A stretch of DNA of 64,000 nt from Rhabdophis nuchalis (lineage: Eukaryota > Chordata > Lepidosauria > Squamata > Natricidae). Where the stretch lies: contig CM077643.1 in the NCBI GenBank assembly GCA_039707465.1, positions 202,242,605 to 202,306,604 on the forward strand, read 5' to 3'. The notes beneath the pieces were generated by a model. That model searched no databases and was not told the DNA's origin. It was given only the letters and a program-made list of their open reading frames with translations. Shown here one piece after another: positions 11,530 through 23,298 of this stretch (positions are counted from its first letter, which is position 1; each line of letters opens with the position of its first letter). Both the position numbers and the translations under genes were made by a program.

Positions 11530-13250
11530 GCAAATAGAAATCCTGCAATTACCTATTTAGTTGTCAGATTTGTAATTTAACAATAAGACAGCCTGTCAAG
11601 AGGATACCACTATAGGACAGAGTGCCTAATTGGAGTTCATTGATAGATAATATTATCCTTTTATCTGTAATTCTATTTAATTCCATCTATTGCCATAATA
11701 ACATTTTCATTAACTCTATTTTATTAATACAGAAAGTTGAAGACTACTATTTCAATCACTCTAAGCAATTTCCAAGAAGTTTGGAATTGACCTGGAATAT
11801 CCAGCTTTACAACTAACTAGGTGGGCCAATGTTTTGAAGAATGTTTAATAAGTATATTCCAATCTTGAGATGTGAAAAATACAACCAAAGATTCTTTTGT
11901 TGTTGTTTATTAGATGTTTAGCAAGAGGTGGCTATCTCTCAACATGTAGAGATCAATATGATGGAGAGGCCCTCAACATACTTTTTGCCCTTATTGTAGG
12001 GTTATCTCGTGTTAGCTTGATGTGAATCAGTTTGTAATATAGTGTTGAAAAACAACTGAAGATATGAAGATGTCCATTTTTGTTGAAGTATAAACTGAAA
12101 AGTTGGAATGAACCACTTTATGAAGAATTCTGGATTGATTGTGATAATTTTTGACTGCAGTTTAAAAGAGGGTAATTTTTTGATGGAGAGAATCTTGTTT
12201 CAGCAGTTGTAACACATCCTAGGCTGATGATCCTTTTCCACAAATGAACTAGTTTTCTACCAATGTATTGAAAAGACATACCAATATTATTCCCATCATG
12301 TTTTATGTTTAAAAATGGAGTTGTTTTTATATATTTATGCATATTTTTTTCCTTTTCCTTCTTAGTTACTTATTTTAGCCTTTTGAATTTTGTTTTTGAA
12401 CCAATGTCTTTTTAAAGATGCCTCACTCAGGCCTACATCATATCCAGTGCGGGTACTAAAAATGTATGGTTAGCTATGGCAGCAAATGGAGAACCTCCCT
12501 GACCTAAAGATGGACAAACCTATCAGCATCCCTCTTTCTTACATTTGGACCCCTGTATAATCTCAAGAGCTTTCCTTTTATTCTTACAAGAAGTGCTAAA
12601 ATGTTAGTACTATACCTGTAAGGTGAAACCTACTAGAATAGAACAATGGTCATGGGCAGTCTCTGCAAGCATTGTGGCATGCTAAGAGCGCAGCAAGACA
12701 TGAAAGATGCCCTAGTCAACCACTGCGCCCAGCCCTTCTTTAACTGTCTTAATTCTTGTCCTGCTATTGGAGCAAGATGGAATGTGGGAAGAGAGAGTGA
12801 GGCTGACTCTGCGCACTTCTCCCTCAATTCATGTGCAAATCTTGCTATCCCCTCAATTAGATGTCAAGATCCTCTTTGAACCAGATGGACGAGCATCAAT
12901 CATCACCATAGTTATAAGATAATGCTGTCATGCAGTTTCCCTGACCAAATTCAGGGGACACATGATTTACTGTCCCATCTATTATAAGGGACTTAAAAGA
13001 AATCGCCTGCAATTGGCCGAGGAGCAGACCAGCTAGTTCTTGTCAGAACAGACCTTATCAAAAGCAGGGAGAGGTGTCCTGTCTTTCTTTGGTTTGAAAG
13101 GCCAACATTATTTGTTTATTTATGTGGCCTCCAAAACAAGGGGTGATATTGCCTTTAAAAATATCTGGCATCAGAGGATGCTATTTTTATTTTACAAAGC
13201 TCTACCTGGGAAATATTTGTTGAAGGAAAGATAGCATGACTTAGTGATAC
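11530..13250. other. AT-rich sequence, no gene seen
   Basis: The small frames around 12650-12880 have several cysteines but no ordered domain and no splice context, so they are not called as a gene. Confidence 0.5.
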
Positions 13251-13262
13251 TGCTGGGTAGAA

Positions 13263-13400
13263 CAGGAATGTCAAACTGGTGGCCTGCAGACCAGATAACT
13301 CACATGCAGACCATGCCCACCCTGGCTCTGCATAGATTAAAAAAAAACATCACAATACATCATGATACATCATGTGATGCAATCGAGTTTGACACCCGTG
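13263..13400. mobile_element. hAT-type MITE
   Basis: It starts CAGGAATGTCAAACT and ends AGTTTGACACCCGTG, an inverted terminal match. The flanks are GGGTAGAA (13255-13262) and AGGTAGAG (13401-13408), which agree at 6 of 8 positions as a decayed 8-bp target duplication. At 138 bp it has no coding capacity. It belongs to the same family as 21072-22172, 30514-30797 and 39638-39772. Confidence 0.75.
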
Positions 13401-13409
13401 AGGTAGAGG

Positions 13410-16400
13410 AGTCCTTGGCCTTGCTACATTATCTCAACAACAGGTCCCTTTCCAACCCAACCCAACACTCTTCTCTTACTCATGACATTCATTCCATCTG
13501 TGTTTACTCCCATAGGATTTCCCCTCAAAGGCTTGGGATTGTAGAAGGAGCTTTCAACCAGTTGAAGAAAAACTGTTAAAAACTCAAAATGTAAAAAGAC
13601 GTCATCATTTGCATGAACAAGAAGATGGCACTCATGTAACCTAAACAAACTTGAAATTGACTCTCTTCCTCAAGAGTCTAGGGAAGCAAAATAATAAAAG
13701 TTGCTATCCTCAGTCAGCCCCATGAAGGGATTTAATAAGAGGATTCTTTTAAAAGTAAAGCCCTCAAATAGTCTGTCTCCCTGGGTGACTTTTTTTTTAA
13801 GGGTCAAGTTGTTTTCATGACATTAATGAAAAATTTGTGAAACTTTTCAAAAGCACAGACTGAATTAATTCTCCTATCCCAACCACAACTTCAACCTTTG
13901 AAAACTCTTGGGGGATCATTTATTCTTAATTGTGGCCAAATAAATCTTTATCTAATCATTTTGAGCCAGGACCGCAGGTAAGGCATTTCCTCCCTACTTG
14001 AAAATCATCGCAACAGCCTCATCAAATTTAAGGCTGCATGTGGTTCACATTTTCTAAGCCACCCTTAAGCGTATCTTACCATTTTATTTAATTCCCTCTG
14101 TTACTAGATGGTAGAAAGTTGCAGGGGTGTTTCTTTTTCACTTGAAATAAGGAAAATGTCACGCTTGTTATAATACATTAAAGAAAAACAGGTAATTTCC
14201 AAATTATTTACTTGTATTCCAACTATCCCAAGTAATAGCCAGGAATCCCTAGCAAAAGATATTCTAGACATTCAAGGACATTAAGCAAATGTATTTAATT
14301 ACCTCAATGATTTCATCAAGCCATCAAGCAAGCCATCAAGTTATGAAAAAGTTTGCCCTTTCTCCATCTGACATTACACAATAGCCTTTTCATTTGCTTC
14401 TTGTTTCAGGCAGTATGGGCAAGATTATCTCTATAATTAAAAATGATTTGTCTCTTGTTTAATGAACAGAAAGAGTCCAATAAATATCCCCCATTGCTTA
14501 TACTGGGATAACTCATTCTAAGTTATTTCAATCAATAAAGAATCAATTTCCAGTTCAACGCAGGATAGTTAATCAGCTAAAGAACGCTATCAAATCATTT
14601 GACAGCCCTCAGTGAAATAAACCCTGCACTTACATTTAGCAAAAACAAAGCACGGAATGCCAATACGTTTCATAAGGCTGGAATTGACACCTTGGTAATT
14701 TTCACAGAGCTTAACAGGAAAAAGCTACAGAAGGATTTTATTCTTGATCTAGCATATAAAAACACTAGAGATTGGATAGCGCAGCAAAGTTCATGGTAAA
14801 ATAATTCTTGGTGGATTTTAGTAGCAGTGTGTAACTTAAAAATTAAGTCATTTGCTGGCAACTGTTGTCCATGTCATCTGTTCGGAGAGAGGAACATGGA
14901 TACAGCCATGTGAGTTTGTGGGAATGGCTAGGAAAAACGTAAACACGGAAGCTCTTCCCTACATTTCCTTGTGTTCCAACCATATTTCTTCTTAAGACTA
15001 CATTCTATACATATGATAATTGGGTTATCATCCACAAAAGTGTATATTATAATAAATAGAAAAGCTCTGAAGTCATAACTTTTACTTCCGCAGATTAGTA
15101 CAACCACTTTTTTAAAAAAATCTTACATATTGTTGTGTGTAAGCAAAATGAAAATTAACTCCTTTATAGCAGCTTTCCTCGCTACTCAATATGGCAGACC
15201 GTTGGTTTCATTATCCCCAGCACATCTATGTGGCATACTGGTTGGAGACACTAAAAACTAGTCAAACACATCTGGTGGAATGTGTCCCATTGAGGAGAAT
15301 TGCTTTACAGGAAGAGTTGTTGGACCTGACTAGAAACCAAAGAAGTACTCCTGAACACCACTCAGAAATCACATTTAGAATGCAGAATTAGCCAGCAAGG
15401 ATTATCCACCAGGACAGGATTTAGAGATCTTTAGATAACACCAGTCTGACATTGACTTCAGCAATAATGTTTAATAGCATTAATGGTTTATGACTACTTA
15501 ACATGCATTTGCCCAAAGATACTTTCCTCAGTTCACATGTCAGGGAGATGTGGGAAGGGAGCCTTCCCCATTGTGAAAGTCAGGCTAATACTACAATCAT
15601 CTACTTTTTAGGTAAAGATCTAGCTTTTTCAGGTAAAGTTCTAGCTTTTTAGTCTCACGTTGAGTGCTTCATTACCATAGCCTTCTCATTATGTCTGATT
15701 TTCTTAAGTGTCCCTTTGCAAGTATTATGATGATTGTTGTATGTTTGATACTGACCCATTTTCCATGAGGTTTTTGGGATAAGTTGGCTATAAATATTTT
15801 ATAAATACTATGCAGTAGGTGGTGTGGTGCAGGCAGCCCACAGTCATCCCTGGTTAAAGAAGACCTTACTAGGTGTATTTTTTTGAGAGTAGCTGCTTCT
15901 TTCACAACATGCCAAATCAGGAATGGAAAACCTGCAAGATAAATTTGAGAGGGAGAGAGGCCAAGACTTAAAACAACAGAAACTAATTTGGGTGCCCAAG
16001 GATTTTTTTTTCATTTCTTTCTACTTAAGCAGCTGACTGTCTTAACACACAAACTGTAACCACTCTGATGGGTCTGTACAATATGCACAAGCCTAATTGT
16101 GCTACTGGGCTACTGCAAGGACATTGCCTAAGATTAAGTACCACTTTGCATTACAAGAAGGTCAGGCCTGCTACCTGGAATCAGTCTGGAGTGTTGTGAT
16201 AATCTACTGACCTGCTTCTTGGTTAAACACTTCAATTATGGAACATTTTCACCTGTGTGGCTCAAGTGGCTTCCATTTATAATAGGAATCTAAAAACCCC
16301 ATTGGCCAGAAGGTATATTCTGAATTAAAATGCTTCTTTCTCTGCCCACTAACAATGATCAGAGGTTAACAGAGACAGGATAAGGGAAGCTCAAAGGCTT

Positions 16401-16870
16401 CACCTGGGTGAAAAAGAAGCCTCTCAAAAAGACCTTGATGCTACCAATTTCTATAACTGCATGTGTGTTTATATACACATTAAGTAGTGTCAGACAAGAC
16501 TGTAATTTTAAATGGGAAGTATATGTACATGTATATGTACAAACACACACACACACACAGAGGCAGCTCTAAAGACAGTTAAAATTCTAGAGGATGCAGG
16601 CAGCAGTTGTTGGGGTGGTAAAAGTATGATATTGGGCTTTAAATGAATAAGCCGAATAAGCCTCTTAATGCTTAGATGAGCCAAGAAATCCAAATGTGTT
16701 TGCTTTCTGAGCCAGCAGCATTTCTCTAAATGAAACTACCCTTTGGGATTATGAGTTCTTAAACATCCAGCTGTACAAGGAGACTAACTGGATTGATAGA
16801 TCAAACTAAGATATGGGCTGTTGACCCATGCCTTGCTAAATAAACTGCAATTGTGATTACACAGTATAGT
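13410..16870. other. Long AT-rich stretch, no gene seen
   Basis: About 3.4 kb without a recognised gene or repeat apart from a short (CA)n at about 16543-16558. Reading frames are short and of random composition. Confidence 0.5.
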
Positions 16871-16879
16871 GGGGAACCG

Positions 16880-17645
16880 AACAGAAGAGGTTTGAAAGGA
16901 TATTGGAGATCTTCTAATCCAACCCCCTGCTCAGGCAGAAAACCTTATACCATTTCAGACAAATAGTTGTCCAATCTCTTCTTTAAAATGTCCATTCACA
17001 TTGGAACATTCACAACTTCTAGAAGCAAGTGATTCCACTGATTAATTGCTTTAACTGTCAGGAAATTTCTTCTTAGTTCTAGGTCTTTTCTCTCTTTATT
17101 ACCTTCCATCCATTGCGTCTTGTCCTGCCCTCAGGTGTTTTGGAGAATAGTTTGACTCCCTCTTCCTTTTGGCAACCGCTGAGATATTGGAACACTGCTA
17201 TCATGTCACACCTAGTCCTTCTTTTCATTAAACACACTCAATTCCCAGCAATTGTTCTTTATATGTTTTAACCCCCAGTTCCCTAATCATCTTTGTTGCT
17301 CTTTTCTGCACTCTTTCTAGAATCTCCACATCTTTTTTACATCTGGTGACCAAAACTGAATGCTGTATTCCAAGTGTGGCCTTACCAAGGCATTATAAAG
17401 TGGTATTAACACTTCACATGATCTTGATTCTATCCCTCTGTTTATGTCGCCTAGAACTGTGTTGGCTTTTTTGGCAGCTGCTGCACACTGCTGGTTCATA
17501 TTTAAATGGTTGTCCACTAGGACTCCAAGATCCCTCTCACAGTTACTACTGTTGAGTAAGGTACCACCTATACTGTACCTGTGCATTTTGTTTTTCTTGC
17601 CTAAATGTAGAACCTTACTAATGAATCGAATGATGCTGCAAGGAG
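16880..17645 (-). mobile_element. CR1 LINE 3' part
   Basis: The minus strand encodes NSSNCERDLGVLVDNHLNMN and [20 protein letters not shown], typical of the CR1 polymerase C-terminal region. The 3' end is at about 16880 (reverse of GATCTTCTAATCCAACCCCC). Frames are broken near 17300. It forms a head-to-head pair with the plus-strand copy starting at 17688. Confidence 0.85.
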
Positions 17646-17687
17646 AAGGGAAAATTTATGAGAATTGTCCCCTTTCTTCCAGAAGTT

Positions 17688-18397
17688 GAATCTTGGAGTC
17701 CTAGTGGACAACCATTTAAATATGAACCAGCAGTGTACAGCAGCTGCCAAAAAAGCCAACACAGTTTATTTTATTACATTTATTTTAGTTCTAGGCTACA
17801 TAAACAGAAGGATCGAATCATGATCACGTGAAGTGTTAATACCACTTTATAATGCCTTGGTAAGGCCACACTTGGAATACAGCATTCAGTTTTGGTCACC
17901 AGATGTAAAAAAGATGTGGAGACTCTAGAAAGAGTGCAAAGAAGAGCAACAAAGATGATTAGGGGACTGGAGGCTAAAACATTTGAAGAACGGTTACAGG
18001 AACTGGGTATGTCTAGTTTAACGAAAAGAAGGACCAGGGGAGACATGATAGCAGCCTTCCAGTATCTCAGCGGTTGCCAAAAAGAAGAGGGAGTCAAACT
18101 ATTCACCAAGGCACTTGAGGGTAGAACAAGAAGCAATGGGTGGAAACTAATCAAGGAGAGAAGCAACTTAGAACTGAGGAGAAATTTCCTGACAGTTAGA
18201 ACAATTAATCAGTGGAACAGCTGAAACAACAGTGGAACAACAGTTGTGAATGCCCCAACACGGGAAGTCTTTAAGAAGATGTTGGATAGCCATTTGTCTG
18301 AAATGGCAAAGGGCTCCTGCCTAGGCAGGGGTTGGACTAGAAGACCTCCAAGTTCCCTTCCAACTCTGCTATTGTATTGTATTGTATTATAGTATTC
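17688..18397 (+). mobile_element. CR1 LINE 3' part with TATTG tail
   Basis: It encodes [20 protein letters not shown] and KRRTRGDMIAAFQYLSGCQ, the CR1 C-terminal signature, and runs to TAGAAGACCTCCAAG and a (TATTG)n tail at about 18371-18390. A 24-bp AT-rich insertion sits at about 17766-17789. The copy is 5'-truncated. Confidence 0.88.
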
Positions 18398-18540
18398 TCA
18401 GCTAGTTTTCTCCAACTACAAGATCATCACCTTGATTTTGTTGGTAGGTGCCTGTTGGTGGGAGTGAATTCTGTCCCAATTTTACATGTTATGATGTGGC
18501 ATATAAGTAAGCAAGAGATAGAGCTTGCATTAGTATATGC

Positions 18541-19344
18541 CAGTGATGGTGAACCTTTTTTGGCTTGCATGCCATAAGGGGGGGGGGCGCAGGGGGAAGG
18601 GCCGTGAGTGGGCGTGCTTCACCAATAATGCAATAATGCAACGTGTGACACACACCCCAGCACAAATGTGTGCATGACAGGTGCTCCCCCCTATTTTTTG
18701 CATGCTTTTTTCGCCCTCCCCTGGTTCCAGAGGCTTTATAGGAGTCTGGGGAGGGCGAAAACAGCCCCCACCCCCCATAAGGCCCTCCGGAGGCTACAGG
18801 AGCTTTCCTGAAGCCTCCGGAGGACTAAAAATGACCAACAAGCAAACCGGAAGTCACTTCCGGTTTGCTCATAGGGCCATTTTTAGTCCTCCAGAGGCTT
18901 CAGGGACCTTCAGGCTCTGGAGGACAAAAAATGATGCTACGAGCAAATCGGAAGTGACTTCTGGTCTGCCCTTAGGGTCATTTTTAGTCCTCCGGAGCCT
19001 TCAGGGAAGCCTCCCGAAGCTCCCTGAAGGCTCTGGGGGACTAAAAACAGTCCTACGAGCAAACCAGAAGTATGTTCCTGAACTTCCGGTTTCCCATGGG
19101 GCTGGTTTTTTTTATGCTCCGGAGGCTTCAGGGAAGCTCCTGAAGCCTCCGGAGGGCCTCCGGGGAGAGGCTCTTTTTACCCTCCCCAGACTCCTCTAAA
19201 GCCTCTGGAGCCTGGGGAGGGCAAAAAATGGCTTTAAAAAAGGCTGAACTCAGCTGACCAGGTGACAGGGCAATGCCTTGCGTGCCCTGACAAATGGCCC
19301 CATGTACCACCTGTGGCATGCATGCCATAGGTTTGCCATCCCGG
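18541..19344. mobile_element. GC-rich hAT-type element with internal hairpin units
   Basis: The ends are CAGTGATGGTGAACC and GGTTTGCCATCCCGG, flanked by GTATATGC (18533-18540) and GTATATAC (19345-19352), a 7/8 target duplication. The interior holds repeated inverted units in which CCTCCGGAGG and ACTAAAAATG segments pair around CGGAAGT/ACTTCCG. One clear hairpin lies at about 18813-18895. There is no transposase. A 172-residue frame at 18681-19199 is a by-product of the repeats. Confidence 0.8.
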
Positions 19345-19352
19345 GTATATAC

Positions 19353-20450
19353 AATGCACCTTTTTTTCATTTTGACAAAAATCCCAGCTGTTACAAGCAC
19401 CCTTGTTACTACTTAAAGAATTATTTCTAAATTTCCTTTCAAAATGACTGGACTTCCATAGAAAATAGGTTGAGGAAACTTAACCTATCTATGATTTTCA
19501 CAGTCCCAGGACATTATTTCTAAAAGTGTCATTCTCCGAAGCATTGGATTAGAAAAAGCATAACTCTATCGATGATCATGCAAATATTTAATCGTCATAT
19601 AATTAGTCATCTACTATATGAAAGAGGCTTCTTTTAGACCACAGCTGTTTATATAACCTGCTATTCTAAACAGAATTATGTAATACTGATACTCTATTGT
19701 TTCATAAACATGCAATTATTATTAATTGCCACCTACATTAGATTTCCACCCAATCTGCAATGGGTGCTATCAGTTAACTACACTAATATAATTCAATTGC
19801 TCATTTAAAATTATCAGCAGTGCCTTGCATTTAACTTCTTATAATCTCTTCTCAGAGATTATAAAGTTCATACAGCAAGCCATAAATTTTTCCCATGTTA
19901 GTAAAGAGGCATTTCTCTACTTCATAAAACTAAGCTTCTCCTTGAAACTGCTCCATCTCCAGGTTTTTTTTGCCCCAGATTGAATTGTATTAATGATTCA
20001 TAAATGCTTTTTCAATGCTGTCCACATGCTGTTTCTTTTTCCTTTCAAGGACAACTTAATATAGTCATTTAAAATTACTGACATTTATATCTTTAATAAG
20101 CTGTAAACAGATAATCACAGGCTATAAAGGATTAATTTTTCTCTTGCATTATCAAAGGGCAGCAGGAAAAGTACAAAATCCACAGTTGCAACAGCACATA
20201 CAACTCCAAGGCCTAAAATTGCCTGCCTTTTAAAGCAAAAACAGGGAGATGAATAGGAAAGAAGCATTAACAAATCATTTTGTGCTTTCAGGTTTTTTTT
20301 TTCTTTTTTCCTTTTCCTTTCATGAGAGCATGTATTGTTTTCTTCTTTTTTTATCTAGACTGCAGTAATTCCACCTTCGATGCTTAGGGACATCGTGCAA
20401 GAATTGGAAAGAGGGCGTCTTTTCACTTAAAAACTTTGAGGAAAACACAT
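19353..20450. other. AT-rich unique sequence
   Basis: No repeat or exon was recognised in about 1.1 kb. It holds a 10-bp-stem, 4-base-loop inverted repeat at 19840-19863 (TATAATCTCT / AGAGATTATA) and several TAATTA-like motifs. It could be conserved noncoding DNA, but only an alignment would show that. Confidence 0.4.
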
Positions 20451-20458
20451 ATTCCATA

Positions 20459-20620
20459 CCACTGGTGGGATTCACTTACCTTCACTACAAGTTTGCAAAT
20501 GTGAGCATGGTCACATGCGCAGAAGGTTGCACATTATGTTGAGGTGGTTGAGGCAGAGCCTTAAGCAGCCACCGCTACCGGTTCGACCAAACCAGTAAGA
20601 ACCAGCTGAATACCACCACC
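20459..20620. mobile_element. hAT-type MITE (GGTGGGATTCA family)
   Basis: The ends are CCACTGGTGGGATTCA and CTGAATACCACCACC. The flanks ATTCCATA (20451-20458) and GTTCCACA (20621-20628) agree at 6 of 8 positions. A second, head-to-head member follows after about 20 bp. Confidence 0.65.
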
Positions 20621-20641
20621 GTTCCACAGATATACCTTCTC

Positions 20642-20837
20642 CAGAGGTGGTATTCAGCCAGTTCTCTCCAGTTTGGTTGAAGTGGTAGTGGCGGCTGCAG
20701 GAGATGCCGCCCACCTGCCCTGACGTAATGCATGAGCATTGCTCAGGTGCAGAAGGTGGTGTGCATGCGCAGATGTGGCGCAAATGAAGAAAGTATGTGC
20801 ATTCTCATATAGGGAAGGTAAATGAATGCCACTACTG
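20642..20837. mobile_element. hAT-type MITE (GGTGGGATTCA family)
   Basis: It starts CAGAGGTGGTATTCAG and ends TGAATGCCACTACTG. The flanks ACCTTCTC (20634-20641) and ATCTTCTC (20838-20845) match at 7 of 8 positions. It has no coding capacity. Confidence 0.75.
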
Positions 20838-21071
20838 ATCTTCTCCAACAATCTGTTTTCATTCTGGGGGAAGTTTTCTGATTGGTTATCATTGTTTTTA
20901 ATTATTTACAGAATCAAAAACAAATGCTCTGAAAGCCAAGAGAAAGGAAGATCCATTGGTGACATTCCCCACTTGGCCCACCACCTTTGGTCAATGTGTT
21001 CAAACCAAAAGGTGATAATGGAAATCACAGAAGGTTAGGGTTGATTAGGGATTCTTGTGGAGCATCTAGTC

Positions 21072-22172
21072 CAGGGGTGTCAAACTCAAGGCCTGTGGGC
21101 CAGATCTGGCCTGCGGGTGCTTAGATCTGGCCCGACCAAGAATTATCAAAGGACCAACCAGTGGTGCCTCTGCCAGCCAAAAGTGTTTTAGGCTTTTGAA
21201 CATCTCTGTTCTGACAATATTATGCACATATTCAGATCTGCTCCTATACAAAAGAGTCCCGCGCCATAGCAGCTGGGGACTCTACATGTCTTTAATTTCT
21301 ACATTATGGAGTTGAGACTATTTCTGCCAGAAAGTAAATTTGCCTTTGTCTGGAATAACTGTCTTGAATGCAAAAGGGAAAAAATGCATTTCAGCCTGTT
21401 TCAAACACCCAACAAGGCCACAGCCACATTGGCCCTCCGAGGTCAAATACAATCTTGCCTCTTTATAAATCTATGGTTAGGCCCCATCTGGAGTATTTTG
21501 TACTGTTCTGGTCACCATACCTTCAGAAGGATATTATGAGATATTATGCAGAGGAGGGCAACCAGAACGATTAGGTGGCTGGAACCCCTTCCTTATCATC
21601 TGAGGCTGCAACAGCTGGGCCTCTTCACTCTAGAACGATGGTGCCTGAGAGGTGACCTGATTGAAGTCTATAAAATCATGCACGGTGTGGACAAAGTAGA
21701 AAAAGAAAAACTGTTTTCCCTATCGCACAACACTAGAACTAGGGGGCACTCCATGAAACTTTTGGAAGCTAGACCGCAAACAAATAAGAGGAAGTACTTT
21801 TTCACCCAGAGGATCACTAGTCTATGGAACTCCCTGCCAGAAGAAGTGGTGATAGCTGTCAGCCTCGACACCTTTAAGAAAGGATTAGATGAGTTCATGG
21901 AGAACAAGGGTATCCATGGCTGTCACTATGGATGCCTAAGGACATCCTCCAGGTTGGAGAGATAGGCAGGATATTTCTCAATGCCATTTGCAGGGAATCA
22001 TAAGCAGGTGAAGACATCTGCTTGGGAAGATCCTGAAGCAAATGGTGAGCCACTGTGTGAGACAGAATGCTGGACTGGATGGGCTGTGGCCTGTTCCAGC
22101 AAGGCTCTTCTTATGTTCTTTATGTTCTTAACCTTGATGCAGCCCTTAATGAAATCAAGTTTGACACCCATG
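21072..22172. mobile_element. hAT-type element hosting a CR1 insertion
   Basis: The ends CAGGGGTGTCAAACTC and AAGTTTGACACCCATG are inverted. Perfect 8-bp duplications ATCTAGTC flank it (21064-21071 and 22173-22180). The left part reads as the short family seen at 30514-30797 up to about 21185. The right part resumes at about 22129. Between them lie about 200 bp of unassigned sequence and a plus-strand CR1 copy. Confidence 0.85.
21390..22128 (+). mobile_element. CR1-type LINE 3' part inside the hAT-type element
   Basis: The frame 21546-21965 reads MQRRATRTIRWLEPLPYHLR, then RRGDLIE-like and SLWNSLPEEVV blocks, a CR1-group C-terminus. The end is CCAGCAAGGCTCTTCTTATG plus TTCTTTATG-type repeats. 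The subfamily differs from the [10 protein letters not shown] copies elsewhere in the window. The copy is 5'-truncated. Confidence 0.8.
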
Positions 22173-22549
22173 ATCTAGTCCAACTCCCTTCCTAGAAAGA
22201 AAGCATAGCATTTGCATCAGATGGTCATCCAGCCTTTGTTTAAACGCTTTCAGGAAATAAACTCCCTCCCCCAACCCCCCTCCACCCAAGGTAGTTTATT
22301 GTGGTTGAGCAGTTCTTGCCATTGGGAAAATTTCCAGATGTCCAACTGAAACCTACTTTCTTGTAACAAGAACCCATTATTCCTAGGTTCTGTCTAGAAC
22401 AGTTGTGGGAAATTCTGCCCCACTTTCAGTTTCCTGAAAACAGTTGTCACATCTTGCACAGACTTCTTTTCTCCAGGCAAAGCAAACACAGTGCCTCCAA
22501 CCATTCCTCACACATCTTTGATTCCATGTCTCTTCTTGCTATGAATAAA

Positions 22550-23290
22550 CTTCTCTGCTACTTCTCCATTCTTTTGTTCTCTTACCCATGTAGCTTTCTC
22601 CTTTGGCACTCTCTCAACTGCCACATTATTGACAATGTGCAACGTAAGTTCAGTTCCTCAGGAACAATGTTGGTAGACAGCACAAATGGACATCTGCCCC
22701 ACAAGGGGGGCACACTGCCAATTTCTGGAAGCAGGCTGTTGGCCATATCGCTTCCTTATAGATGCCCCTACTAGAGTTTGTCTTACACATGATCCATTCT
22801 CCAAGATCTGAAAGACGTATTTCCAGCCCTCAGCATGCAAGAGTACAAAATACGAGTTTCTTGATCTTTCTGTTAAAGCCCACTGGCTGCCTTTGCTTCC
22901 AAACTCATTGATTAATTGGTGGGCAAATTTTTAATCTGTAATTATAGCTTTAGTTGATTAATCAACTATAATTGGCTGCAGCATAAAAGAGCACCTGGCT
23001 TTAGGAGCTGAGGGGGGAACAATAAAGGATTGAGGCTTTTAAAATGATATTTTTTAGTGAAATATACAGATGTAAGCCAGGTCAGGGTGAAGCAGGAATG
23101 TTAATGAGCAGCAAAGGTTATGCTGTGTTCTACTCTTCCTCATAATGTATAAGCCCAGTTTTTAAAGGACCTTGCATTACTTTCAGGAGCTCAGGGAAAG
23201 ACTAGAGAAACATATCCGTAACTCTCAATATGTCCTAGTTCAAAGTTGAGGGGTATATAAACTTTTCCCATTATTTGATCAAGGAAGTGT
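22550..23290. other. Unique sequence with homeodomain-like motifs
   Basis: No repeat was recognised. At 22951-22968 there is an 18-bp perfect palindrome centred on GATTAATC, within a run of TAAT motifs (about 22905-22975) and near AACAATAAAG at about 23018. Such clustering is seen in developmental enhancers, but function is only inferred. Confidence 0.4.
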
Positions 23291-23298
23291 GTTTTAGT

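Larger units (their letters stand above)
21020..22540 (-). mobile_element. Old CR1 LINE 3' part, split by insertions
   Basis: The minus-strand CR1 3' end can be read from about 21020 to 21071 (ending CATCTAGTCC) and resumes at 22181 (AACTCCCTTC, then CATCCAGCCTTTGTTTAAACG), fading by about 22540. The break coincides exactly with the hAT-type element at 21072-22172, so this is the oldest layer of the nest. Confidence 0.65.

Noticed and set aside
18681..19199. 172-residue frame
   Set aside because: Lies inside the hairpin repeats of a hAT-type element, with repeated GSLPKLPEGSGG-like segments and no domain.
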